A DNA stretch of 64,000 nt from contig NZ_PVTF01000022.1 in the NCBI RefSeq assembly GCF_003002815.1, positions 62,001 to 126,000 of the forward strand, given 5' to 3'. Below, in pieces: positions 14,978-23,060 of the stretch. The notes under the pieces are model-generated. The model did not search any database and was not told the origin of the DNA. It saw only the letters and a program-made list of their open reading frames with translations. Position 1 is the first letter of the stretch, and each line of letters opens with the position of its first letter. The translations under genes were made by a program, and so were the position numbers. This stretch comes from Umezawaea tangerina (GTDB taxonomy: Bacteria > Actinomycetota > Actinomycetes > Mycobacteriales > Pseudonocardiaceae).

Positions 14978-17265
14978 CCCAGGTCCAGAACCCACCTAAG
15001 GTCGACGTCCCCACCAGGTACGTCGGCAGGTCGATCGACCGCGTGGACGGGGTCGTGAAGACCACCGGTCAGGCGGAGTTCACCGCCGAGGTCCCCTACC
15101 CCGACATCACGCACGCCGCGATGGTGCACTCGACGATCGCCCGCGGGCGGATCACCGCCATCGACACGGCCGCGGCCTCCGCCGTGCGCGGCGTGATCGC
15201 GGTGATCACCCACGAGACCGCCCCGCCGATGAAGCCGCCCGTGCCCGTCAACATGGTGAACATGGAGACGCTCGCGTCCGGCTCGACGGTCAACTACCTC
15301 AACACCGACGAGGTGTTCTGGAACGGCCAGCCGGTCGCCGTCGTGGTGGCGGACACGCCCTACGCCGCGCACGAGGCCGCCGCGCTCGTCCGCGTCACCT
15401 ACGACGAGCTGCCGTCCACACTGGACTTCCACGCCGAGGTCCCCAACTCCGTCCCCCAGCCGAGCAGCATGATCATGCCCGTGGGGGCGGACAAGGGCGA
15501 CGCGGAGGCGGCGCTCGCCGCGGCGGCCGTGTCGGTCGACCTCCGGTTCTCCACGCCGATGCACCACCACAACGCGATCGAGCCGCACGCCACGACGGCG
15601 TCGTGGGACGGCGACCGGCTCACCGTGCACGACGCCGCGCAGGCCATCACCTGGCTGCAGAAGCACCTGGCGCACAAGTTCTCCGTGCCGGTCGAGGGCA
15701 TCCGGGTGATCGCCCCGTTCGTCGGTGGCGGCTTCGGCGGCAAGGGCATGATCTGGCCGGGCACGATCCTCACCGTCATGGCGGCCAGGGTCACCGGCAG
15801 GCCGGTGCGGATGGTGCTCACCAGGGAGGCCGTCTACCGCACGGTCGGCGCGCGCACGCCGTCCGTGCAGCGGGTGGCGCTCGGCGCGGACGCGGACGGG
15901 CACCTGACGTCGCTGATCCACACCAGCGTGACCCAGACGGGCAACGTCGGCGGCATGCCGGAACCCGTGACCTCGCAGTCCAGGTACGTGTACGCGGCGG
16001 ACAACATCCTGCTGAAGCAGGACGTCGTCCGGTTGGACCAGGTCTCCAACACCCCGATGCGCGCCCCCGGCGAGGCGATCGGCACGTACGCGCTGGAGGT
16101 GGCGGTCGACGAGCTCGCCGCCAAGCTGGGCGTCGACCCGATCGAGCTGCGCCTGCGCAACGAGCCGAAGACGGACCCGTTGCACGGCAAGAAGTTCTCC
16201 CAGCGCAGGCTGACCGAGGCCTACGCCCGCGGCGCCGAGCAGTTCGGCTGGGCAGACCGCACACCGGAGCCCGGTTCGATGCGCGACGGCAAGTGGCTGG
16301 TGGGCATGGGGGTCGCCACCGCCTTCTTCCCCCAGCTCCAGCTCGGCGCGAACGTCGTGGTGCGGCTGTCGGTGGACGGCACCGTGGTGGTGCGCAGCGG
16401 TTTCCAGGAGATGGGCATGGGCGGCGCGACCGCGCAGGCGCAGATCACGGCCGACGCGCTCGGCGTGCCCTACGAGTCCGTGCGGGTCGAGTACGGCGAC
16501 ACGACCATGCCGATCGCGCCCATGGCCGGCGGGTCGACGCAGACCGCGAGCGTCGCGGCGAGCCTGCTGACCGCGTGCGAGAAGCTGAAGAAGTCGTTGC
16601 TGGGCCTGGCCAAGAAGTCCGGCTCGTCCCCGCTGACCGGGCGGAAGCTGGAAGACCTCACCGCCCGCGACGGCGGGCTGTTCGCGGGCGGTGTCGGCGA
16701 GACCTACGCAGAGATCCTGGCCAGGGCGGGCAGGCCGTCCATCGACGCCACCGTCGGCTCGGACACCAAGCTGGGGCAGCTGGCCGGGAACCTGAGGTTC
16801 ATGTCCAAGTTCATGCTCGACCAGCGGCGCTGGGTGAAGGCGTCGTCCGGCGCCCAGTTCTGCGAGGTGCGGGTCGACTCGGAGACCGGCGAGGTGCGCG
16901 TGTCCCGCTGGCTCGGCGTGTTCGACGTCGGCACCGTGGTCAACGCGAAGATGGCGCGCAGCCAGCTGCGCGGCGGCATCGTGATGGGCATCGGCATGGC
17001 GCTGTCGGAGGAGACCCTGGTCGACCCGCGCACCGGCCGGATCATGAACCCGAGCCTGTCGGAGTACCACCTGCCGGTGCACGCGGACATCCCGCGCATC
17101 GACGTCGAGTACCTCGACGACCCGGACCCGACCATGCCGCTCGGCCTGCGCGGGATCGGCGAGGTGGGCATCACCGGTGTCGCGGGCGCCATCGCGAACG
17201 CCGTCCACCACGCGACCGGCAGGCGCGTGCGGGACCTGCCGATCACCCTGGACAAGCTGCTCTGA
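14974..17265 (+). CDS. Aldehyde/xanthine-type oxidoreductase, molybdopterin subunit
   Basis: 763-residue catalytic subunit (PaoC/YagR-like), which oxidises an aldehyde or N-heterocycle using molybdenum cofactor. Family blocks are present: the a/b-hammerhead start (GRSIDRVDGVVKTTGQAEFTAE), the MoCo region VGGGFGGKGMIWPGT, MRAPGEAIGTYALE and QEMGMGGATAQAQ, and the C-terminal GLRGIGEVGITG containing the catalytic glutamate. The GTG start overlaps the FAD gene stop. No XdhC/PaoD maturation gene is adjacent. The substrate cannot be set from sequence alone; PaoABC-type aldehyde oxidation is the best match. Confidence 0.92.
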   Translation: MTQVQNPPKVDVPTRYVGRSIDRVDGVVKTTGQAEFTAEVPYPDITHAAMVHSTIARGRITAIDTAAASAVRGVIAVITHETAPPMKPPVPVNMVNMETLASGSTVNYLNTDEVFWNGQPVAVVVADTPYAAHEAAALVRVTYDELPSTLDFHAEVPNSVPQPSSMIMPVGADKGDAEAALAAAAVSVDLRFSTPMHHHNAIEPHATTASWDGDRLTVHDAAQAITWLQKHLAHKFSVPVEGIRVIAPFVGGGFGGKGMIWPGTILTVMAARVTGRPVRMVLTREAVYRTVGARTPSVQRVALGADADGHLTSLIHTSVTQTGNVGGMPEPVTSQSRYVYAADNILLKQDVVRLDQVSNTPMRAPGEAIGTYALEVAVDELAAKLGVDPIELRLRNEPKTDPLHGKKFSQRRLTEAYARGAEQFGWADRTPEPGSMRDGKWLVGMGVATAFFPQLQLGANVVVRLSVDGTVVVRSGFQEMGMGGATAQAQITADALGVPYESVRVEYGDTTMPIAPMAGGSTQTASVAASLLTACEKLKKSLLGLAKKSGSSPLTGRKLEDLTARDGGLFAGGVGETYAEILARAGRPSIDATVGSDTKLGQLAGNLRFMSKFMLDQRRWVKASSGAQFCEVRVDSETGEVRVSRWLGVFDVGTVVNAKMARSQLRGGIVMGIGMALSEETLVDPRTGRIMNPSLSEYHLPVHADIPRIDVEYLDDPDPTMPLGLRGIGEVGITGVAGAIANAVHHATGRRVRDLPITLDKLL

Positions 17266-17335
17266 CCGTCCGCTCCGGACCGGGCAGCACCCGGACGCCC
17301 GCCCAGCCGCCGGGGAGGACGTCCACGCGGGCGGA

Positions 17336-17359
17336 GGGGCGGGCGGTACGGCCCGCCCC
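17336..17359. terminator. Bidirectional terminator hairpin
   Basis: GGGGCGGGC (17336-17344) pairs perfectly with 17351-17359, six-base loop. It lies between convergent stops at 17265 and 17361. Confidence 0.8.
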
Positions 17360-17360
17360 T

Positions 17361-18176
17361 TCACCCGCGCAGCAGGTACCTCGTGCACGCCGCCGTGAAC
17401 TCCTCCGGTGCCTCGAGCCACGGCACGTGCCCGGTGTCCAGCACCACCCGCGTCGCGTTCGGCAGCGCGCGTTCCAGCGAGTCGACCGCCGTGCGCGGCC
17501 GGACGTCGTGGGCGCCGTCGACGATCAGCGTCGGCACCTCCAGCCCTCGGCAGGCCTCGACCAGCTCGTCCTCCCGCCAGGTGCGCCGGTCCTCGGCGTC
17601 GATCGCGGCGTTGCACTCGTGGTTGACGCCGAACCACGGCGTGGCCATCCGCTCGGCGAACGCGGTCGCGGTGGTCGGGTCGACGAACTCCACCGACCAC
17701 TGGAGGACCGCGAGCTCGCGCTCCTCGGCCTCGTCGCGCGCCCGGCCGCGCAGCTCCTCCCACCGGGCGAACCCGTCCCCGAGGCGGGCTTCGAAGTTCG
17801 CGGAGAACGCCTCGCGCCAGTCCCAGCCGAGCCCGACGCCGGACACGTAGCCGAGCGCGGTGACCCGGTCCGGGTGGTCGAGCGCGTAGCGCAGGGCGAG
17901 CTGCGCGCCCCAGGAGTGGCCGAGCAGCACCATCCGGTCGAGGCCGAAGTGCTCGCGGACCGCGTCGAGGTCGGCCGCCGTTCGGGCCGTCGAGTACGGG
18001 CCGCGCCGCTGCGACCGCCCGCTCCCCCGCTGGTCCCAGCGGACCAGCCGGGCGGGCAGGTCGAGGTCGCCGAACATGTCCCACAGGCCGGGGCCGCCGT
18101 GGCACAGCACCACCGGCTCACCGGCACCCGTCGCGCTCGCCCACAGCTCGCACCCGTCGTCCGTCCGCACGCCCAT
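17361..18176 (-). CDS. Alpha/beta hydrolase, proline iminopeptidase-like
   Basis: 271-residue cytoplasmic hydrolase of the S33/proline iminopeptidase-like group. It has the oxyanion block VVLCHGGPGLWDMF, the strand LVRWDQRGSGRSQRRGPYS and the nucleophile elbow GHSWGAQLALRYA. The acid is in VDGAHDVR, and the histidine is near DTGHVPWLE. The ATG at 18176 was chosen because homology begins right there. Divergent from the MFS gene. Substrate unknown: aminopeptidase, esterase or lactonase are all possible. Confidence 0.85.
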   Translation of the reverse strand: MGVRTDDGCELWASATGAGEPVVLCHGGPGLWDMFGDLDLPARLVRWDQRGSGRSQRRGPYSTARTAADLDAVREHFGLDRMVLLGHSWGAQLALRYALDHPDRVTALGYVSGVGLGWDWREAFSANFEARLGDGFARWEELRGRARDEAEERELAVLQWSVEFVDPTTATAFAERMATPWFGVNHECNAAIDAEDRRTWREDELVEACRGLEVPTLIVDGAHDVRPRTAVDSLERALPNATRVVLDTGHVPWLEAPEEFTAACTRYLLRG

Positions 18177-18338
18177 GGTGTCGACTCTAGGGCGAACGCG
18201 GTGGCACCAAAGGGCTTCCGCGTGCAATTCGGGCAATTCGCCGTAGATCGAACCAGCCCGCCGACCAGCCGGGCGAACGTTGGCCGCATCTCGTCACAAC
18301 CACGGCTAACCAACCTGTTAGTCCAATACCCTGGACAG

Positions 18339-19748
18339 GTGACAGGACAAGTACTCGACGTCCAGCCGACCTCCGCACCGCTCGCGACCCGCTCACCCGC
18401 ACTGGTCGTCGCGGTGCTCGCCTCCGGCGGCCTGGCCGCGTCGCTGATGCAGTCGCTCGTCATCCCGCTGATCCCCGAGTTCCCCCGCCTGCTGCACGCC
18501 TCCCCCGTCGACACCTCGTGGGTGATCACCGCGACGCTGCTGGCCGCGGCCGTGATCACACCGGTCAGCGGACGGCTCGGCGACCTCTACGGCAAGCGCC
18601 GGGTGCTGCTGGTGAGCCTGGCCGCGCTGGTCGTCGGCTCGGTGGTCAGCGCGCTGACCGAGTCGGTGTGGCCGATGGTGCTCGGCCGGGTGCTCCAGGG
18701 GTGCGCCATGGGCGTGGTGCCGCTGGGGATCAGCATCATGCGCGACCAGCTCCCGGCCGACCGGGTCGGCGCGGCGATGGGCCTGATGAGCGCCACGCTC
18801 GGCGTCGGCGGCGCGATCGGGCTGCCGCTGTCGGCGGTCGTCGCGCAGCAGGCCGACTGGCACGTGCTGTTCTGGGGCTCGGCGGTGCTCGGGGTCGTCT
18901 GCGCGACCCTGGTCCGCTTCGTCGTGCCGGAGAGCCCCCGTGCTCCGCGGGCGCGATTCGACCTGCTCGGCGCTCTGTGGCTGTCGGTCGGGCTGACCGC
19001 GCTGCTGATGGCGACGATCAAGGGCGCGGGCTGGGGGTGGACCAGCGCGGCGACGCTCGGGCTGTTCGGCACGGCCGTCGCGGTCCTGCCGTCGTGGGGC
19101 CTCTACCAGCTGCGCACCACCGACCCGCTGGTGGACCTCCGCGTCTCGGCCCGGCGCCCGGTGCTGCTGACGAACCTGTCGGCCGTGCTGATCGGCTTCG
19201 CGATGTACGCCTCCGCCCTGCTGTTCCCCCAGCTGCTGCAGGCGCCGGTCGAGACCGGTCAGGGGTTCGGGCTGTCGATGCTGCAGGCCGGGCTCTCGGT
19301 GGCCCCGCTGGGACTGGTGATGATGCTGCTGTCCCCGCTCTCGGCCCGCCTGTCCGCGCGCTACGGCGCCCGGACCACGCTGCTGGTCGGCGTGCTCGTC
19401 ATCGCCGTCGGCAACGGCTCGGCGGTCCTGCTGACCACGGCCGTGTGGCAGATCGTGGTCGCCTCGGCGGTGATGGGCGGCGGCATCGGCATCGCGTTCG
19501 CCGCGATGCCCGCGCTGATCATGGGGTCGGTACCGCGGGGCGAGACCGCGTCGGCCAACGGCGTCAACACCCTCATGCGGTCGATCGGCACGTCCACCGC
19601 GAGCGCGGTGCTCGCGACGATCCTCGCCAACACGGCCACGGCCACCGGCCCGTCCAGGCTCGGCTTCCACATCAGCTTCATCACGGCCGCGGGCGCGGCG
19701 CTGGTAGGACTCCTGCTTGCCGCGTTCATCCCCCGCCGGGCGGCATGA
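18339..19748 (+). CDS. MFS drug-efflux transporter, DHA2 (14-TM) type
   Basis: 469-residue proton-driven exporter of the EmrB/QacA group. The pattern of about 14 hydrophobic helices is clear, with the A-motif region GRLGDLYGKRRVLLVSL and the C-motif-like stretch LMSATLGVGGAIGLPLSAVV. The GTG at 18339 gives a short N-terminal tail before helix 1. It is followed 31 bases later by the dienelactone hydrolase gene on the same strand, so they may be co-transcribed. A short inverted repeat CTAAC-N6-GTTAG (18306-18321) lies upstream. Confidence 0.9.
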   Translation: MTGQVLDVQPTSAPLATRSPALVVAVLASGGLAASLMQSLVIPLIPEFPRLLHASPVDTSWVITATLLAAAVITPVSGRLGDLYGKRRVLLVSLAALVVGSVVSALTESVWPMVLGRVLQGCAMGVVPLGISIMRDQLPADRVGAAMGLMSATLGVGGAIGLPLSAVVAQQADWHVLFWGSAVLGVVCATLVRFVVPESPRAPRARFDLLGALWLSVGLTALLMATIKGAGWGWTSAATLGLFGTAVAVLPSWGLYQLRTTDPLVDLRVSARRPVLLTNLSAVLIGFAMYASALLFPQLLQAPVETGQGFGLSMLQAGLSVAPLGLVMMLLSPLSARLSARYGARTTLLVGVLVIAVGNGSAVLLTTAVWQIVVASAVMGGGIGIAFAAMPALIMGSVPRGETASANGVNTLMRSIGTSTASAVLATILANTATATGPSRLGFHISFITAAGAALVGLLLAAFIPRRAA

Positions 19749-19779
19749 TCGACGCAGGCCAACCAGAACGAGGAGCACC

Positions 19780-20595
19780 ATGACCGACACCGCACCCGCC
19801 TCCGACCTGACCGGCTGGAAGCACCGGTCGTTCACCGCCGCGGGGATCACCCACGACTGCTTCGAGAAGGGCGAGGGCCCCGGCGTCGTGGTGATGCCGG
19901 AGATCCCCGGCATCCACCCCGAGGTCCTCGGCTTCGCCGACCACCTGGTCGACCAGGGGTTCACCGTGGTGCTGGTGTCGCTCTACGGCATCCCCGGCAA
20001 GGCCGTCTCGGCGGGCTACTCGCTGTCCTCGATCGGCAAGGCGTGCGTGTCCGCGGAGTTCCGGGCGTTCGCCACGAACGCCCACCGCCCCGTCACCGAC
20101 TACCTGCGCGCCGTCTCCCGCGACCTCGCCGCCCGCACGCCGGGCAAGGGCGTCGGCGTCATCGGCATGTGCTTCTCCGGCGGGTTCGCGCTCGCGGCCG
20201 CCGTCGACGACGTCGTGCTGGCCCCGGTGCTGAGCCAGCCGTCGGTGCCGTTCCCGATCGGCGAGACCCGCCGCCGCGACCTGGGCCTGGCACCGGACGA
20301 GGCGGCGCGGATCGTCCAGCGCACCAAGGACGAGGGGCTGTGCGTGCTGGGGATGCGGTTCAGCGAGGACTCCCTGGTGCCGCCCGCCCGGTTCGCCCAC
20401 CTCCGCGAACTGCTCGGCGACGCGTTCGAGGTCATCGAGCTGGACTCCTCGCCCGGCAACGCGGGCGGGTTCACGAAGAACGCCCACTCGGTGGTCACCG
20501 GCGAGGTGCGGGACGTGCCCGGCCACCCGGCGCTGGGAGCGCGCACGCGGGTGGTGGAGTTCTTCCGCGAACGGCTGACCGCGGCGGCCGAGTAG
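19780..20595 (+). CDS. Dienelactone hydrolase family protein
   Basis: 271-residue alpha/beta hydrolase of the dienelactone hydrolase family. The cysteine nucleophile elbow is GMCFSGGFALAAA, preceded by the early block PGVVVMPEIPGIHPEV. The acid/His part is in the last third (KNAHSVV). The ATG at 19780 has AGGAG upstream. Family members hydrolyse lactones in aromatic degradation, but many stand-alone copies have other esterase roles. Same strand as, and close behind, the MFS exporter. Confidence 0.88.
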   Translation: MTDTAPASDLTGWKHRSFTAAGITHDCFEKGEGPGVVVMPEIPGIHPEVLGFADHLVDQGFTVVLVSLYGIPGKAVSAGYSLSSIGKACVSAEFRAFATNAHRPVTDYLRAVSRDLAARTPGKGVGVIGMCFSGGFALAAAVDDVVLAPVLSQPSVPFPIGETRRRDLGLAPDEAARIVQRTKDEGLCVLGMRFSEDSLVPPARFAHLRELLGDAFEVIELDSSPGNAGGFTKNAHSVVTGEVRDVPGHPALGARTRVVEFFRERLTAAAE

Positions 20596-20711
20596 GCCCG
20601 TGGACCAGCCGGTCCGCGGTTTCGTCGCGGACGACGGCGAACCTCAAGGCGGTCCCGGACGTCCTTCTGGACGTCCGGGTTCGCAGACGGGGTCGGGGTG
20701 GTGGGCGTGGG

Positions 20712-21293
20712 ATGGCGGAGCTGAGGTTCGCGTTGCTGGGTCCGGTGAGGGCGTGGCGCGGGGGTGAGGAACTGCCGCTGGGCTCCCCCCGGCAGCGGGT
20801 GGCGCTGGTGCGCCTGCTGCTGGGCGAAGGGCGGGCGGTGTCGGTCGAGGAGGTCATCGACGCGGTGTGGGGCGACGAGCCGCCGCGCGGGGCTCGTGGG
20901 GCCGTGCGCACGTACGTGCACCGGTTGCGGCGGACGCTCGGGGACGGCGACGACGAGGTGATCGCGTCGGCCGGGGGCGGGTACGCGATGGCGGTGGAAA
21001 CCGGGGCGGTGGACTGGGGGCGGTTCCGGATGAGGGTGGAAGCGGCCGCGAAGGCGCGGGAGAGAGGGGCGATGGGGGCGGCGGCGGATCTGCTGCGGTC
21101 GGCGGAGGGGTTGTGGAGGGGGGAGGCCTTGGAGGGGCTGGAGGGGGCGTTCGCGGAGGGGGTTCGGGGGCGGTTGGGGAGGGCTCGGGAGGAGGCTTTG
21201 GGGATCGGGGTGGGTGCGTCGACAGCGGTTGTCGGATTCGCCGAGCTTGGCACCGGGTATCGCTACAGCGGACTCCGGGTGCGGTCGGCTTGA
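20712..21293 (+). pseudogene. Truncated SARP/AfsR-type regulator, ending in repeat copy B
   Basis: The first ~160 residues match the SARP family: a winged-helix OmpR-type DNA-binding domain (RFALLGPVRAWRGGEELPLGSPRQRVALVRLLL ... RGARGAVRTYVHRLRRTLGD in pieces) followed by the first helices of the BTAD domain (WRGEALEGLEGAF). A complete BTAD would need about 90 more residues; instead the frame runs into unrelated sequence (STAVVGFAELGTGYRYSGL). It stops at 21293, inside the left arm of repeat copy B. The gene was therefore probably cut by insertion or rearrangement at the repeat. A short functional DNA-binding protein remains possible. Confidence 0.75.
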
Positions 21294-21533
21294 CTTGGGG
21301 CCCCTTTTTTGGGCTTCGTCGGGCGAAAAAGGGCAGGTGGTAGAGCCTGCCCGCCGACCAATTTTAAGCCCAAAAACCCCAAGTCAAGCCGACCGCACGA
21401 GCGGACGAGCACCGCTCGCTTCCAGCGTCGTTGGGCGTTTGTCTTTTGTTCCGGCGTTGTTGGGTGTTTGTCTTTCGTTCCGGCGTTCTTGAGTCTGTGT
21501 GTTGCTGTTGCTGTTGCTGTTGCTGTTGTTGGG
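21260..21533 (+). repeat. Composite palindromic repeat, copy B
   Basis: Rightward copy. Conserved left flank TCGCTACAGCGGAC (21260-21273). Core 21279-21398 with arms 21279-21316 and 21366-21398. Inner GGGCAGG/CCTGCCC hairpin. Then GAGCGG/CCGCTC mini-hairpin (21398-21416) and three ~30-bp tail units (21419-21448, 21449-21477, 21478-21500). The tail ends in a GTTGCT hexanucleotide run (about 21501-21524). The core centre differs from A and C (CCGACCAATTTT in place of CCGCCGCAAGTC). Confidence 0.9.
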
Positions 21534-21550
21534 CAGTCTGATGTGGAGGG

Positions 21551-22561
21551 TTGGGTCGGGTCTTGCGGGTGGGTGAGGCGCGGGCGGCTGCGGTGGACTG
21601 GGTGGTGGGGGTGGGGAGGGGGGAGGTCGGGTATTCGGGGGCGTACTTCGCCGGGTCGACTGTGGGGATGGCGGTCGGGGATGAGTTGCCGGTGGGGTCC
21701 GATGTGGATGTGGTGGTGGTGCTGGATGTCGAGGTGGCGCCTGCCAAGGCTGGGAAGTTCGTTCATCGTGGGGTGCTGGTCGAGGTGACCTACGTGCCGT
21801 GGCACGAGGTGCGGGGGGCGTTGGGGTCCTATCACCTCGCGGGTGGGTTGCGGACGGACACGGTGATCGACGATCCGGTCGGGAGGTTGCGGCCGTTGCA
21901 GGCGGTGGTGGCCGAGCACTTCTCCGACGAGGTGTGGGTGCGGCGGCGGTGCGAAGAGGCGCGGGCGCGGGTGGAGACGCGGTTGGCGGTGGTGGACGGG
22001 ACCGCGCCGTGGCACCAGCAGGTGATGGGGTGGGTGTTCCCCACCGGGGTGGCGGCGCACGTGGTGCTGGTGGCCGCGCGGCGGAACCCGACGGTGCGGT
22101 TGCGGTACCTGGCGGCGAGGCCGGTGACGCCCGCTCCGGTCTACCGGGAGCTGCTGGAGCAGCTCGGGTGTGCGGAGTGGACGGTGGCGCGGGCCCGGCA
22201 CCACCTGGAGCGGTTGGCGGTGACGTTCGACCTGGCGGTGCGGGCGGCCAGGACGCCGTTGTCCTTCAGCACCGACATCACGGCGGCGGCGCGGCCGGTC
22301 GCGATCGACGGGAGTCGTGAGCTGATCGACGCGGGAGACCACCGGGAGGCGGTGTTCTGGATGGTGGTGACCTACGCCCGCTGCCACACCGTGCTCGCGC
22401 TCGACGCGCCCGAGGTGGACCGGGAGTTGCGGCCCGCGTTCGACGAGCTGATGGCGGACCTCGGGATCACGACGACGGCGGACCTGCGCGCTCGGGCGGA
22501 GCGGACGCTGGGGTACCTGCCGGAGCTGTGGGCGGTGGCGGAGGAGCTGATGGCGCGCTAG
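21551..22561 (+). CDS. Nucleotidyltransferase-domain protein
   Basis: About 330 residues. It has the polymerase-beta-type nucleotidyltransferase signature: AGSTVG followed by PVGSDVDVVVVLD, which supplies the glycine-serine and the paired metal-binding aspartates. A third acidic strand comes in LVEVTYV. The C-terminal part is helical and resembles substrate-binding domains of aminoglycoside-type transferases. The start is uncertain: TTG 21551, TTG 21563 or GTG 21569, none with a good ribosome site, and all lie just after the tail of repeat copy B. The 5' half uses G at third positions very strongly. Substrate unknown. Confidence 0.75.
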   Translation: MGRVLRVGEARAAAVDWVVGVGRGEVGYSGAYFAGSTVGMAVGDELPVGSDVDVVVVLDVEVAPAKAGKFVHRGVLVEVTYVPWHEVRGALGSYHLAGGLRTDTVIDDPVGRLRPLQAVVAEHFSDEVWVRRRCEEARARVETRLAVVDGTAPWHQQVMGWVFPTGVAAHVVLVAARRNPTVRLRYLAARPVTPAPVYRELLEQLGCAEWTVARARHHLERLAVTFDLAVRAARTPLSFSTDITAAARPVAIDGSRELIDAGDHREAVFWMVVTYARCHTVLALDAPEVDRELRPAFDELMADLGITTTADLRARAERTLGYLPELWAVAEELMAR

Positions 22562-22568
22562 CGGCGCC

Positions 22569-23012
22569 TCACTGGTCGGCCGCGACCTCGATCTTCTCCA
22601 GGAGTTCCCTCAACTGCGCCTGCTGGTCCTCGGACAGCGGTGCGAACAGGCTGGCCGCCGCCTCGGCGCGGGCCTCGCGGAACAGCTCGCGCGTGCGCGT
22701 CCCCTGCTCGGTCAGCTCCAGGAGCACCGAGCGGCGGTTGGCCGGGTCGACGCGGCGGCGGACCAGGTCGGCCTCCTCCAGCGCGTCGACCAGCGGGGTG
22801 ACCGCGCGCGGCACGACGTGCAGGCGGTCGGCGAGGTCGACCATCCGGGGTGGGGTGCCGCCGTAGCGGGCGATGACCTCCAGCGCGCGGGACTGGGCGA
22901 GGGTGAAGCCGAGCGGGGCGAGCCGTTCGCCGTAGGCGCGCCTGATGCGTCGGGCCTGGCGGAGGAAGAGCTCACCCAGCCCACCTGCGGTTTCGTCCGT
23001 GTCCACGAACAC
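22569..23012 (-). CDS. MarR-family transcriptional regulator
   Basis: 147-residue MarR regulator with the winged-helix core (LAQSRALEVIARYGGTPPRMVDLADRLHVVPRAVTPLVDALE in pieces) and the wing RRRVDPANRRSVLLELT. The GTG at 23012 is the start. It is divergent from the ABC exporter gene 48 bases away, and the gap contains an inverted repeat, so it very likely represses the exporter and itself. Confidence 0.9.
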   Translation of the reverse strand: MFVDTDETAGGLGELFLRQARRIRRAYGERLAPLGFTLAQSRALEVIARYGGTPPRMVDLADRLHVVPRAVTPLVDALEEADLVRRRVDPANRRSVLLELTEQGTRTRELFREARAEAAASLFAPLSEDQQAQLRELLEKIEVAADQ

Positions 23013-23036
23013 AGAATAACAGAGGTGCGTTCATTG

Positions 23037-23049
23037 TTACCCTAGGTAA
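23037..23049. promoter_or_regulatory. Putative MarR operator
   Basis: Inverted repeat TTACC-CTA-GGTAA lies in the 48-base gap between the MarR and ABC transporter starts. A second pair of arms TAACA...TGTTA flanks the promoter slightly upstream. Confidence 0.55.
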
Positions 23050-23060
23050 GAGTCAAACCC

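Noticed and set aside
18306-18321. CTAAC-N6-GTTAG as operator of the MFS gene
   Set aside because: Five-base arms are too short to stand alone, and no adjacent regulator gene suggests a partner.
20495-21253. Minus-strand Ser/Pro/Thr-rich frame opposite the SARP stub
   Set aside because: Low-complexity product without domains; explained by the G-rich skew of the plus strand.
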